Below, piece after piece: positions 1 to 7,709 of a stretch of 64,000 bases of DNA. The DNA is taken from assembly GCA_036498565.1 (NCBI GenBank), contig DASYFG010000004.1, forward strand, positions 558,001 to 622,000, in the 5' to 3' direction. The stretch's first letter is position 1, and every line of letters begins with the position of its first letter. This DNA comes from DASYFG01 sp036498565 (lineage in GTDB: Bacteria > Bacillota > Bacilli > Lactobacillales > Lactobacillaceae). The translations under genes were made by a program, and so were the position numbers. The notes beneath the pieces are model-generated. The model was not told the DNA's origin. It ran no database searches and saw only the letters and a program-made list of their open reading frames with translations.

Positions 1-329
1 TGCTGATAAGGAATTGGAAAATGCGCTTGGATAAAGGATTTCAAATCCATTCCCGCCACGTATTCCATAGCAATAAACTGCGACCCATTAAATTCACCCA
101 CATCATAAACTTGCACAATGTTTGGGTGCACCAAAGACGCCGTGGCCATTGCTTCGCGTTCAAAGCGTTTGACCATCGTGTCATCGTGGCGGAAATCCAA
201 ACGCATCAATTTCAATGACACATCGCGATCTAAATACGTATCATGCGCCAAATAAACGTTGGCCATGCCGCCTTCGCCTAATGATCGGATAATCCGATAG
301 CGGTTATCAACTAAAGTATCTGGTAACAT
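1..329 (-). CDS. pknB: PASTA-type Ser/Thr protein kinase, N-terminal part (cut by window edge)
   Basis: Membrane eukaryotic-type Ser/Thr kinase that, with the adjacent PP2C phosphatase, controls cell-wall and division proteins by reversible phosphorylation. Only about the first 109 residues are inside the window. They show the glycine loop (LGEGGMANVY, near residues 18-27), the VSLK segment with the ATP-binding lysine, and the hinge MEYVAGMDL. The ATG at 329 lies 3 nt after the phosphatase stop codon, so the two are co-transcribed and probably translationally coupled. The catalytic loop, membrane helix and PASTA repeats would lie to the left and cannot be seen. Confidence 0.93.
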   Translation of the reverse strand, partial: MLPDTLVDNRYRIIRSLGEGGMANVYLAHDTYLDRDVSLKLMRLDFRHDDTMVKRFEREAMATASLVHPNIVQVYDVGEFNGSQFIAMEYVAGMDLKSFIQAHFPIPYQ

Positions 330-332
330 TGC

Positions 333-1070
333 TTATAAACCGCCTTTCTCTAGACTATTTTTGAGCAGGACAACGCTAATATTATCTGGTGCACCAGCAA
401 GATTAGCTTGATAGATTAAATGTTCTGCAACTTTTTGCAAAGAAGTGTGATCTTGCAAACTAGCAACAAGTGTTTCGGATGACAAAACCTTCGTTAAACC
501 ATCACTCGTTAAAAACAACACTTCTTCTGGTTCAAATGGCACCACGAAAAATTCAACTTCGGCGCGCTCGTCAATGCCCAAATAGCGCGTGACCGAGTGC
601 CCGTTTGGGACTTGTTCGCGATCATTTTCGGTCACTTCACCCGCCCGCCACAAATCATTGGCAAATGAATGATCAATCGTTAATTGTTTTAATTCATGTT
701 GACGCGTTTGCCGAAACGCTTTGGCGTCACCTAAATTAGCGATGAGCGCGCGTTGCCACTCGGATTTGGTCAAAGCGCCAACTAAGGTGGACGCCATTTT
801 CGCATCTGCTGCTACCAAAGCTTGATTCGCATGACGAATCGCGCTGCGCAACCACAATTGCGCACTTTCAAAATCCGACAAAGTCGCTGTTTGAAATTCT
901 CGCGCAATTGAAGTCAGTGCCAAACGACTGGCTTTGCCACCGTCCGGTTGACCACCAACGCCATCTGCAACCAACGCCAAAAAGATGCCGTCTGGGCGTG
1001 AAAATACGCCAACCGCATCTTGATTATCTGGTCGAACTTGTCCTTTATCAGTTAAATAAGCTATTTCCAT
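333..1070 (-). CDS. prpC: PP2C-family Ser/Thr protein phosphatase
   Basis: Metal-dependent phosphatase that reverses phosphorylation by the kinase encoded immediately downstream. The 245-residue length fits bacterial Stp/PrpC. The PP2C motifs are all present: RPDNQD near residue 13, VADGVGGQPDGG near 35, LTSDGL near 188, and PDNISVV near the C-terminus with the metal-binding Asp. There is no signal peptide or membrane segment, so it is cytoplasmic. The start is the ATG after an AGGT-type ribosome site. It sits between rsmB and pknB, the usual Firmicutes order. Confidence 0.95.
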   Translation of the reverse strand: MEIAYLTDKGQVRPDNQDAVGVFSRPDGIFLALVADGVGGQPDGGKASRLALTSIAREFQTATLSDFESAQLWLRSAIRHANQALVAADAKMASTLVGALTKSEWQRALIANLGDAKAFRQTRQHELKQLTIDHSFANDLWRAGEVTENDREQVPNGHSVTRYLGIDERAEVEFFVVPFEPEEVLFLTSDGLTKVLSSETLVASLQDHTSLQKVAEHLIYQANLAGAPDNISVVLLKNSLEKGGL

Positions 1071-1088
1071 AAAATTACCTGTGATGGA

Positions 1089-2423
1089 TCACAATGCCTT
1101 CTTATGCAAAGTTGCAATGAAAAAGCCGTCTGTGTCGTAATCATCGGGATAAATGTGCAACATGTCAGAACCTGTTGCATCAGTCAAATTTTGCCGTGTT
1201 TGTGTTGGCACCAATTCAAAATCAGGGTGGTTAGCCAAAAAGGCGTTCACCACATCATCATTTTCTTGGCGCAAAATCGTACACGTGCTGTAAACCATTA
1301 TACCGTCTTTTTTCAAAGTTTGGCTAACCGCATCCAAAATTTCACCTTGTAGTTTGGCCAAATGCGTCACATCCGCCAAAGTTTTGTCATAACGAATTTC
1401 AGGTTTACGACGTAAAAGACCAAAACCTGAACATGGTGCATCGACCAAAATCCGGTCGAATGTTTGCCCTAATTCACTCGCTGAACGTGCATCCAAAGCC
1501 GTTGCTTTGACCACATCCGCAACTTGCAATCGGGCAGCATTTTGCACAATCAACTTCACTTTGTGGTCATGAATGTCAAACGCCGTCACTTGACCGCCAA
1601 TTTCGTGCAATCGCGCGGCAATTTGGGTTGTTTTGCCACCAGGCGCAGCAGCCGCATCCAACACTTGCAAATTCGGCGTGTCCAAGCGCAAACTTTCAAC
1701 TGGTAACATTGCTGATTCATCTTGCATCGTCACCAAACCCGTTGTATACGCCTCAGATCCCGCCACGTGCCCGCCACTCACGCGATAAGCATGATCGGCA
1801 ACCACGGATTGTGTCACGGCAAAACCAGCATTTGTTAACGCTACAAGTGCGTCCTCATCGCTCCCCAAAACGGTGTTCACACGCACGCTTTGCTCAGGTG
1901 CGCTGTTGATACTGTGGGCAATTTTGACGGTTTTTTCCCAGCCTTGTTGCGCCGTTAATTCCGCAATCAACCACACTGGCAAGCTCGTTTCAATTGATAA
2001 ACGTTGGCTGTCATCGACAATTGCGCTGATTTCAGGCAAACCTTGTCGTTCCATACTCCGCAAAATCGCCGTGACAAACTTTGCCACCCCCGCGTGCCCC
2101 ATCGTTTTGGCCACTTCGGTTGATTCGTTAAACACCGCATGTTGGGGAATTTTGTCCAAAAATTGCCACTGGAACAACGCCGTGTACAACAATTCGCGCA
2201 CCCAAGGCTGAATTTTTTTGCCAGTGATGAACGGTTCTAACCAAAATTCAAGCGTCAAGCGGTGCTGAATAACGCCGTAAACCAGCGTCGTCAATAAACG
2301 TTTGTCGGCATCGGTTAAGTCGTGTTGTTTAATCACTTGGTTTAATTGCAAATTAGAATACGCGCCGTTTTTGATTTTGGCGAGTGTTTGCACCGCTAAG
2401 ATGCGCGGATTATTTTTGTTCAT
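1089..2423 (-). CDS. rsmB: 16S rRNA (cytosine-967-C5) methyltransferase RsmB
   Basis: SAM-dependent enzyme that methylates C967 of 16S rRNA. The 444-residue protein has an N-terminal NusB-like RNA-binding domain (about 1-130) and a C-terminal Rossmann methyltransferase domain. The SAM-binding motif DAAAAPGGKT and both catalytic cysteine motifs are visible (DAPCSGFG and YSTCT), as in the m5C RNA methyltransferases. Its start overlaps the end of fmt by 14 nt. Tight spacing to prpC downstream indicates one operon fmt-rsmB-prpC-pknB. Confidence 0.95.
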   Translation of the reverse strand: MNKNNPRILAVQTLAKIKNGAYSNLQLNQVIKQHDLTDADKRLLTTLVYGVIQHRLTLEFWLEPFITGKKIQPWVRELLYTALFQWQFLDKIPQHAVFNESTEVAKTMGHAGVAKFVTAILRSMERQGLPEISAIVDDSQRLSIETSLPVWLIAELTAQQGWEKTVKIAHSINSAPEQSVRVNTVLGSDEDALVALTNAGFAVTQSVVADHAYRVSGGHVAGSEAYTTGLVTMQDESAMLPVESLRLDTPNLQVLDAAAAPGGKTTQIAARLHEIGGQVTAFDIHDHKVKLIVQNAARLQVADVVKATALDARSASELGQTFDRILVDAPCSGFGLLRRKPEIRYDKTLADVTHLAKLQGEILDAVSQTLKKDGIMVYSTCTILRQENDDVVNAFLANHPDFELVPTQTRQNLTDATGSDMLHIYPDDYDTDGFFIATLHKKAL

Positions 2424-3381
2424 GCATTACCTCAAGCCATTGTTGGCCGATTTCTAACGCGCTACCAGCGCCGTTCAAAAACGCAGCAACGTCCATTTCG
2501 CCTTTGCCCGCTGGCTGCAAACGGTTAATTTGCAATAAGGTGCCTTCGGCTGCTGCTACGACCAACTGCTTTTTGTCTTTTGTGACAATTGCACCCGGTT
2601 GCGTCGTTGTTGTTTGTGGCAAAGGCGTCACGTCGATGAACTTCACCCGTTGCCCGTTTGCCAAAGCAAAGGCTGGGTGCGTCGGATAAAGGCCGCGGAT
2701 ATGCCAGTCTAATTGCTGAGCTGTTTCCGTTTCAAAATGTAATTGTTGTTGCTCACGCGTAATATTTGGTGAGAAAGTCACCTCGTCAGCGTTTTGCGGT
2801 GTTGGGATGATGTCACCTGCGACCAGCTTTGGCAAGGTGCTCATCAATAAATCACGTCCCGCTAAACTGAGTTTGTCAAACATCGAACCGACGTTGTCTT
2901 TAGCCTCAATTGGTACTTTGACAACGCTTAACACATCGCCGGCGTCCATGGCTTTAACCATGTACATAATCGACACGCCCGTCTCGTCGTCGCCGTTCAT
3001 GATCGCATAATGCACCGGCGCACCGCCACGGTATTTTGGCAAAAGACTAGCGTGCGTGTTAATCGCACCGATTTTGGCCGCGTTCAGCACACTGGTTGGC
3101 AAAAATTGACCAAATGCCGCCGTGATAATCAAATCCGGCGCCAAATCAATCACAGCTTGCGCCACGTCTGAGCCACTAATTTTTTCGGGTTGATAAATCG
3201 TTGCGCCCGCAGCTTGCGCAGCAATTTTGACCGGACTAGGCGTCAACGTCTGCTTGCGACCCGTTGGGCGGTCAGGTTGCGTCACAACGGCGACCACCGC
3301 GTAATCTTCACTATCAAGTAAGGCTTGTAAAATCGGCACGGCAAACTGCGGCGTGCCCATAAAAACAACTGTATATGGCAT
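2410..3381 (-). CDS. fmt: Methionyl-tRNA formyltransferase
   Basis: Transfers a formyl group from 10-formyl-THF to Met-tRNAfMet for translation initiation. Length is 323 residues, typical. The N-terminus FMGTPQFAVPIL and the signature HASLLPKYRGGAPVHYAI (about 113-130, with catalytic His and nearby Asp) identify the family; the C-terminal OXA-type domain covers about 205-323. The ATG follows AGGAAAATAAT. It is the first gene of the operon visible here and overlaps rsmB by 14 nt. The usual upstream partner priA is not present on the right side: the next feature is a divergent tRNA. Confidence 0.96.
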   Translation of the reverse strand: MPYTVVFMGTPQFAVPILQALLDSEDYAVVAVVTQPDRPTGRKQTLTPSPVKIAAQAAGATIYQPEKISGSDVAQAVIDLAPDLIITAAFGQFLPTSVLNAAKIGAINTHASLLPKYRGGAPVHYAIMNGDDETGVSIMYMVKAMDAGDVLSVVKVPIEAKDNVGSMFDKLSLAGRDLLMSTLPKLVAGDIIPTPQNADEVTFSPNITREQQQLHFETETAQQLDWHIRGLYPTHPAFALANGQRVKFIDVTPLPQTTTTQPGAIVTKDKKQLVVAAAEGTLLQINRLQPAGKGEMDVAAFLNGAGSALEIGQQWLEVMHEQK

Positions 3382-3451
3382 ATTATTTTCCTGTAACTTC
3401 TTTTTTACACAAACTTAGTATACCATGTTCAACAAAAAGTGAAAAACAGGG

Positions 3452-3480
3452 TTGACACTTTATTTGATTCTTGCTATATT
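3452..3480 (+). promoter_or_regulatory. Promoter of tRNA-Glu
   Basis: A near-consensus sigma-A promoter: -35 TTGACA (3452-3457), 17-bp spacer, -10 TATATT (3475-3480), giving a start near 3487 and a 5' leader of about 27 nt before the tRNA. Confidence 0.85.
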
Positions 3481-3513
3481 ATTATTTGTTGTTTAAACGC
3501 AATGTAAGGATTT

Positions 3514-3585
3514 GGCCCGTTGGTCAAGTGGCTAAGACGCTGCCCTTTCACGGCGGAATCGAGAGTTCGATTCTCTCACGGGCTA
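3514..3585 (+). tRNA. tRNA-Glu (anticodon TTC)
   Basis: A 72-nt cloverleaf can be folded by eye. The acceptor is GGCCCGT with ACGGGCT (G-U at the first pair). The anticodon stem is CTGCC/GGCGG around loop CTTTCAC with TTC at 3547-3549, and the T-arm is GAGAG TTCGATT CTCTC. The discriminator is A and CCA is not encoded. It stands alone with its own promoter and a strong terminator 14 nt downstream. Confidence 0.96.
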
Positions 3586-3599
3586 TAACGTGAGGAAAA

Positions 3600-3626
3600 C
3601 CCGAGGATTTAGTCCTCGGGTTTTTT
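3600..3626 (+). terminator. Terminator of tRNA-Glu
   Basis: Perfect 8-bp stem CCCGAGGA/TCCTCGGG with a 5-nt loop followed by six T. Confidence 0.95.
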
Positions 3627-3659
3627 GTTGCATTTAAATCAATCTATACAAACAAAAAA

Positions 3660-3687
3660 GCGATGCGCTCACGCGCATCGCTTTTTT
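3660..3687. terminator. Bidirectional terminator, mainly of tpx
   Basis: Perfect 9-bp stem GCGATGCGC/GCGCATCGC, loop TCAC, flanked by six A on the left and six T on the right, so it can act on both strands. It lies just below the tpx stop codon. Confidence 0.9.
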
Positions 3688-3691
3688 CATA

Positions 3692-4222
3692 TTATTCAGC
3701 TGATTGAACCGCAGCCAAAACGCCGTCGTATTCAGGTTCGTCACCCAAAACTGGCACGATTTGACGGTAAACAACTTCACCCTTACTGTTCAAAACAAAG
3801 ACAGAACGTGTGTCAAAGCCGTTATCTGAGTCTTCCAAAGTAAACAAGTCCTTAGCAACATACAAGTCCGTTGCTGTTCCAAATGCGTGGCTGGCATCTG
3901 ACAACATCGTCACGTTGTTCACACCTTCAATGGCACACCAGTTCTTTTGTTCGTCGACTGTGTTCGTTGAAATTGTCACGAAGTTCACATCTGGGAATTG
4001 GTCAGCTTGTTGGTTAAAGTAACGTGTTTGCAACGTGCATGTGCCTGTGTTCACGTTTGGCACCACTGAAACAACGCTAACTTTGCCAGTCAAACTTGCC
4101 AAATCAAAGTCACCATCAACGCTTGTCAATGTCACTTGGGGCAATGTGCTACCCAAAACCAATGGTTCGTTGGCCAAAGTCAAAGTTTGGTCACCTGCTG
4201 TAATTGCTGTCATGTCGTTCAC
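3692..4222 (-). CDS. tpx: Thiol peroxidase (Tpx), 2-Cys peroxiredoxin
   Basis: Reduces hydrogen peroxide and alkyl hydroperoxides using thioredoxin. The 176-residue protein has the thioredoxin-fold peroxiredoxin layout. The peroxidatic Cys is in NTGTCTLQTRYFN (near residue 62) and the resolving Cys in NWCAIEGV (near 95). This corresponds to the Tpx subfamily rather than AhpC or BCP. It is followed by a strong bidirectional terminator. The upstream PsiE-like gene ends almost at its start codon, so it may also be reached by transcription from further upstream. Confidence 0.92.
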   Translation of the reverse strand: MNDMTAITAGDQTLTLANEPLVLGSTLPQVTLTSVDGDFDLASLTGKVSVVSVVPNVNTGTCTLQTRYFNQQADQFPDVNFVTISTNTVDEQKNWCAIEGVNNVTMLSDASHAFGTATDLYVAKDLFTLEDSDNGFDTRSVFVLNSKGEVVYRQIVPVLGDEPEYDGVLAAVQSAE

Positions 4223-4223
4223 C

Positions 4224-4655
4224 TCATTTTTGATTTAAACGTGCGTCCTCGTGGGCTAAATTCGTAATCTTTTGGCGGGAGTAGCGATACAAAATAAACG
4301 CCACCACCAAAACTAGAATCGCCAACGACAACAACAACGTTTCTTGACTATTACTATGATACACCAAAATCGTCCGAACGAGTGCAGTTACACCAATAAA
4401 AATAAAACTTTCTAACGAAATATGCGCATCTTTGACAAAATATTCCCGACTAATACTCGTCAATTCAAAGAACAAAAACAGTGCCAACGCGGATTTACTA
4501 ATCTCATCAAAATCCGTGCGCAAATCCGCCGTCAAAATCAAATCCAGCAAATTAATCCCTTCCCGAATCAAAAAGCCCAGCATCAATAAGCCCATCAACA
4601 GCATCATCACATCTAAAATCCATTCAAAAAGCTGTGCTAATTGTTTGTGTAACAT
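4224..4655 (-). CDS. PsiE-like four-helix membrane protein
   Basis: 143 residues with four predicted membrane segments (about 9-29, 50-66, 82-98 and 105-122) and a basic C-terminal tail. The pattern, including the charged stretch SREYFVKDAHISLESFIFIGVTALVR before the third helix given here only by its position (residues 67-92), resembles the phosphate-starvation-inducible PsiE family, whose biochemical role is not settled. Its start overlaps the stop of the upstream gene in a TAATG junction, so the two are translationally coupled. Family assignment is from pattern only. Confidence 0.65.
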   Translation of the reverse strand: MLHKQLAQLFEWILDVMMLLMGLLMLGFLIREGINLLDLILTADLRTDFDEISKSALALFLFFELTSISREYFVKDAHISLESFIFIGVTALVRTILVYHSNSQETLLLSLAILVLVVAFILYRYSRQKITNLAHEDARLNQK

Positions 4656-5401
4656 TAATCTTCCTCACGTTCATAACCATAGATATTGGTTTCCCATTCT
4701 TTGCTCGTAACTAACCGCTTAAACATGTCACTGTTTTTCAGTGCTAAAGTCAACGCTTTTCTTTCTTCAATACTATCCGTTCGCCAAATTCCTGCAGACA
4801 TGAAAGCAACAGCATAGATACCGCGACCGTTCAGATATTTAACGATTCTTTCGGCCATCTCCACACGATCCTTAGCTAGCGCAGTAGGTGCAAACATATA
4901 TAATTCATCAATAATAGCCACTTGGGAGCTGAACAAACCGAACTCTTCGTTTGAAGTGATTGCCGCGGCTACAACCAACAAATCACCAGATTCTGAATCA
5001 GCAGCATCCAACAAATCTACTTCATCTGTATTGTAAATAACTATACGCGATTCCGCAACGGTCACTGCTTCTTCAGCATTTTCATCAAGAAATCCCGAAA
5101 TTTCAACTTGCTCATGTACAACTCCTTCAAATTCAGTATCTTGAATGAAGCGACCTGAAAGTTGTATGAACGTTAACGCTTCTCTGAATTCTTCATCAGT
5201 AATGGATAACATTTTTTCGGATATATACTCTTCCATAGTACGTGTTTGAGGTAGTTTAATTTCGAACGGAAATCCTTTTTCTCTAATACTAGTACTCAAA
5301 AATATTTTGATCGCTTCATTGGTTGTGGTTCCCAAAGCATCAAATAATTTATCCGCCTTATCTTTGACATCTTCTTCTACTCTTACTTGGATATTTTTCA
5401 T
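4655..5401 (-). CDS. RelB/DinJ-like N-terminus fused to an unknown domain
   Basis: About 248 residues. Residues 1-50 look like a RelB/DinJ antitoxin: a short strand (IQVRVEEDVK), then DALGTTTNEAIKIFL and a GFPFEI tail, i.e. a ribbon-helix-helix dimer that could bind DNA. Residues 60-248 form a soluble acidic domain I do not recognise (DEEFREALTFIQLSG, then VVAAAITSNEEFG, then RIVKYLNGRGIYAVAF). I chose the ATG at 5401 because AAAGGTGG lies 8 nt upstream; a GTG at 5413 overlaps that site and is unlikely. The gene is richer in A+T than its neighbours. It is coupled to the PsiE-like gene, and no toxin-sized gene lies beside it. Confidence 0.7.
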   Translation of the reverse strand: MKNIQVRVEEDVKDKADKLFDALGTTTNEAIKIFLSTSIREKGFPFEIKLPQTRTMEEYISEKMLSITDEEFREALTFIQLSGRFIQDTEFEGVVHEQVEISGFLDENAEEAVTVAESRIVIYNTDEVDLLDAADSESGDLLVVAAAITSNEEFGLFSSQVAIIDELYMFAPTALAKDRVEMAERIVKYLNGRGIYAVAFMSAGIWRTDSIEERKALTLALKNSDMFKRLVTSKEWETNIYGYEREED

Positions 5402-5440
5402 AACTTGATCCACCTTTTATTTAAATTCATTACATTTTTA

Positions 5441-5469
5441 ATTATATTGCATAACGAAAAGTAAGTCAA
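5441..5469 (-). promoter_or_regulatory. Promoter of the RHH-fusion/PsiE-like operon
   Basis: Minus-strand -35 TTGACT (5464-5469), 17-bp spacer, -10 TATAAT (5441-5446), about 40 bp upstream of the start codon. Confidence 0.85.
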
Positions 5470-5539
5470 TAACATTTTATGCGATTTTAAACTTTAAAAC
5501 TATGAATAAAATTAAGTTATTATCCGGTTAATTTAAAAA

Positions 5540-5566
5540 GGATGAATCCAAAGATTCATCCTTTTT
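5540..5566. terminator. Bidirectional terminator after nusB
   Basis: Perfect 9-bp stem GGATGAATC/GATTCATCC, loop CAAA, with five A on one side and five T on the other. It overlaps the nusB stop codon. Confidence 0.9.
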
Positions 5567-5966
5567 AAGCGACAACTTTTGCCAAAATCCCGTTGATAAA
5601 CTTGCGTTCAGTGTCATCGGCAAAATCTTTTGCCAAAATCAGCGCTTCATCAATCGCGACTTTCATTGGAACGCTCCCGTCTTGCAATTCAAAGATTGCC
5701 AAACGCAAAATCACCAACGCGATTTTGTTAATTCGTCCAATTGTCCAGCCACTTGCCAAATATTGGCTAATTTCCGCATCCAATTCCGTTTGCCGACCCA
5801 AAACGCCATTCACCAACTTGGGCAAATAATCATCAAATTTTGCCTCATCCAAAACCATCGTATAAAGTGAATCTAAATCACTTTCAGGATGATTTTGCAT
5901 CGCAAATAAAATTTGAAAAGCTGCTTGACGACTTTCGTGGCGCCCTAAAAATTGCGCCTCACTCAT
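5565..5966 (-). CDS. nusB: Transcription antitermination factor NusB
   Basis: 133-residue all-helical RNA-binding protein that joins NusE(S10) on boxA RNA in rRNA antitermination. Family landmarks are RHESRQAAFQILFA at the N-terminus and the C-terminal segment AIDEALILAKDFADD followed by KFINGILAKV. It follows the Asp23-family gene with a 4-nt overlap and precedes a bidirectional terminator. The order efp - asp23 family - nusB is a common Firmicutes arrangement. Confidence 0.95.
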   Translation of the reverse strand: MSEAQFLGRHESRQAAFQILFAMQNHPESDLDSLYTMVLDEAKFDDYLPKLVNGVLGRQTELDAEISQYLASGWTIGRINKIALVILRLAIFELQDGSVPMKVAIDEALILAKDFADDTERKFINGILAKVVA

Positions 5967-6409
5967 GCGTCAGCCTCCGTTGTATCAAACAAATGATTGG
6001 GATCAATCGTCTTGTCCGCTTTTTCCGGCACAACGCCTTCAACGTGCACATTGACTTGGTCCACTGTCAAATCCGTCATCAATGCGATTTGGTTTTTGAT
6101 TGCAGCTTGAACATTCAAAGCAACTTTTGGCACCACAGCCCCGTACGTCACAAAGATATACACATCAAGCACCAAACCGGCTTCGCCGTCAGTGACTTCG
6201 ACGCCTTTGCCATGCGCTTTCACGCCAAACGCACGCGCCAGGCGGTCTTGCAAGCTACCACGCAATTGGTACACGCCAGCAACTTCAGTAGTTGCGATTT
6301 GTGCAATCACTTCCACCACTTCAGACGTAATCTGGGTGCTGCCGGCAACTTCTCCGTTGCTTGCCAAAATAATGTTCTTGTTTTTAGCTGGCTTTTTTGT
6401 CATTGCCAT
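5963..6409 (-). CDS. Asp23/Gls24 family envelope stress protein
   Basis: 148 residues, Asp23/Gls24 (DUF322) family, small proteins linked to envelope stress, often found between efp and nusB (YqhY position). The family core runs from TSEVVEVIAQIATTEVAGVY to the VYIFVTYGAVVPKVALNVQ region. I chose the ATG at 6409 (MAMTKK) because AAAGGAGT lies 6 nt upstream. A longer reading to 6508 would run into the structured repeat and lacks a ribosome site. The N-terminus MAMTKKPAKNKN is basic. Function of this paralogue is not known in detail. Confidence 0.85.
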   Translation of the reverse strand: MAMTKKPAKNKNIILASNGEVAGSTQITSEVVEVIAQIATTEVAGVYQLRGSLQDRLARAFGVKAHGKGVEVTDGEAGLVLDVYIFVTYGAVVPKVALNVQAAIKNQIALMTDLTVDQVNVHVEGVVPEKADKTIDPNHLFDTTEADA

Positions 6410-6441
6410 ATTTTGACTCCTTTTTAAAGCCTTTTTTGAAA

Positions 6442-6466
6442 ATAGGCAACCCGCGCGGTTGCCTAT
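6442..6466 (-). other. Hairpin between repeat copy A and the Asp23-family gene
   Basis: 10-bp stem ATAGGCAACC/GGTTGCCTAT with a short GC-rich loop, followed on the minus strand by TTTTC. It could be a weak terminator of efp or an appendage of the structured repeat. Copy C has a comparable hairpin at the same relative position. Confidence 0.6.
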
Positions 6467-6468
6467 CT

Positions 6469-6600
6469 GAAACGTGCTGCGTGGCTTGGAAAGCTCAACG
6501 TAAGTCATCTTGTTGTCCGACCGCTTCGCGCTCGAAGCAACCTGACAACTTACGTACCGCTTCCCATCCGGCTAAAGCCGGACCACCAACCACACTCTTT
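6469..6600 (-). repeat. Structured intergenic repeat, copy A
   Basis: One of four copies of an unrecognised 127-130-bp element, here between efp and the Asp23-family gene. On the minus strand it starts with AAAGAGTG directly on the efp stop codon (TAA then AGAGTG) and ends with GCACGTTTC. Stems seen: outer GTGT/GCAC, hairpin TCCGGC-TTTA-GCCGGA, long stem GGGAAGC/GCTTTCC then CGTAAGT/ACTTACG across an internal loop, and inner hairpin GCTTCG-AGCG-CGAAGC. The pairs that separate the strands are G-U only when read on the minus strand. Confidence 0.8.
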
Positions 6601-7165
6601 ACTTTGCGCGGCCCTTGTATGAACCACCGTCGTCTGTGTTCACGATGATCTTTTCGCCTTCTTCGATGAAATCAGGCACGGTGATTGTTGCACCTGTTTC
6701 CAAAGTAGCTGGCTTACCTGAACCGGTTGCCGTTGCACCCTTGATACCAGGTTGTGTTTCAGCCACGACCAATTCAACTGTTTGTGGCAATTCAACGTCC
6801 AAAATTTCGTTTTGGAACGTTGTCAACTTAACTTCCATGTTTTCCAACAAGAACTTCATTGCATCAGCAATCTTGTCTTCTGGCAAAGAAACTTGGTCGT
6901 ATGTTTCAACATCCATGAACACGCGGTCAGAACCATCGGCGTACAAATATTGCATTGGACGTGTCACGATGTCAACTTGTTCAAACTTATCTCCAGGACG
7001 GAAAGTTTCTTCTTGCGTTGAACCTGTACGCAAGTTCTTGATCTTGGCACGCATAAATGCGCCACCCTTACCAGGCTTAACGTGTTGGAATTCCAAAACA
7101 CGCCAGATTGATTGATTCCATTCAATCGTCATTCCATTTTTAATATCGTTCATGCCGATAGCCAT
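6599..7165 (-). CDS. efp: Elongation factor P
   Basis: 188-residue, three-domain tRNA mimic that binds between the P and E sites and rescues ribosomes stalled at polyproline. The KOW-like domain I contains the conserved loop VKPGKGGAFMRAK (about 29-41) whose tip residue is the modification site in the family. Domains II and III follow at about 65-125 and 130-188. The ATG has AGAGGAC 7 nt upstream. Its stop codon TAA touches the end of structured repeat copy A. Confidence 0.97.
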   Translation of the reverse strand: MAIGMNDIKNGMTIEWNQSIWRVLEFQHVKPGKGGAFMRAKIKNLRTGSTQEETFRPGDKFEQVDIVTRPMQYLYADGSDRVFMDVETYDQVSLPEDKIADAMKFLLENMEVKLTTFQNEILDVELPQTVELVVAETQPGIKGATATGSGKPATLETGATITVPDFIEEGEKIIVNTDDGGSYKGRAK

Positions 7166-7214
7166 GAGCTTTGTCCTCTATTCCTATAATTTACTTTAAC
7201 GATTATAACAAATT

Positions 7215-7691
7215 TTAATCGGTTTTTGTAGTCTGTTCGTGCTTTTTAAGCAAGGGCGCGACGATTTGCGTATCAAATTCATTCAAAACCGCCAATAATT
7301 GATGACTTTTGGCCAAACCAAACGTGTCAATCCACTCGGCAAAACGTGCTTCAACTTCGCCGCGCGCGCCCATTTCCACTTCCACACCTTTGGTCGTTAA
7401 CATCAAATCCATGCGCCGGCGGTCATTTTCACTAACCACTTGTTGCACAAAACCACGTTGCTCCAATAATTTGATTTGGCGCGCAATCGCCCCTTTGGTC
7501 ACGTCACGTTGGCGCGCAATTTCTGTCAAATTCAATGGCACATCACTTTCCGCTAACGTGTTCAACAACAAATACTGTTCAAACGACAACCCATAAATGC
7601 TGGTCGGTTGACTCACCACCGTTTCCAAGTGTTTCAACGCAGATAAATAAATTTTGATGGCCCCTTGTAACAATATCTTCTCTTCGCTCAT
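7215..7691 (-). CDS. MarR-family transcriptional regulator
   Basis: 158 residues. Winged-helix MarR fold: LNLTEIARQRDVTKGAIARQIKLLEQRG (recognition-helix region, about 55-82; the central part is TKGAIARQIK) and the wing VVSENDRRRMDLMLT. It is likely a homodimeric repressor of nearby or distant genes; the ligand is unknown. I chose ATG 7691 (MSEEKILL) with AAAGGAGAC 5 nt upstream. Longer readings would enter structured repeat copy B. It lies upstream of efp on the same strand and divergent from rpoY. Confidence 0.88.
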   Translation of the reverse strand: MSEEKILLQGAIKIYLSALKHLETVVSQPTSIYGLSFEQYLLLNTLAESDVPLNLTEIARQRDVTKGAIARQIKLLEQRGFVQQVVSENDRRRMDLMLTTKGVEVEMGARGEVEARFAEWIDTFGLAKSHQLLAVLNEFDTQIVAPLLKKHEQTTKTD

Positions 7692-7709
7692 CAAAGTCTC
7701 CTTTATTAT

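Noticed and set aside
5840..6427. 195-residue open frame on the plus strand
   Set aside because: It is antisense to nusB and the Asp23-family gene, is His/Cys/Phe-rich as shadow frames often are, and has no ribosome site.
6410..6508. N-terminal extension of the Asp23-family protein
   Set aside because: It reads through a hairpin and the end of structured repeat copy A and has no ribosome site; AAAGGAGT precedes ATG 6409.
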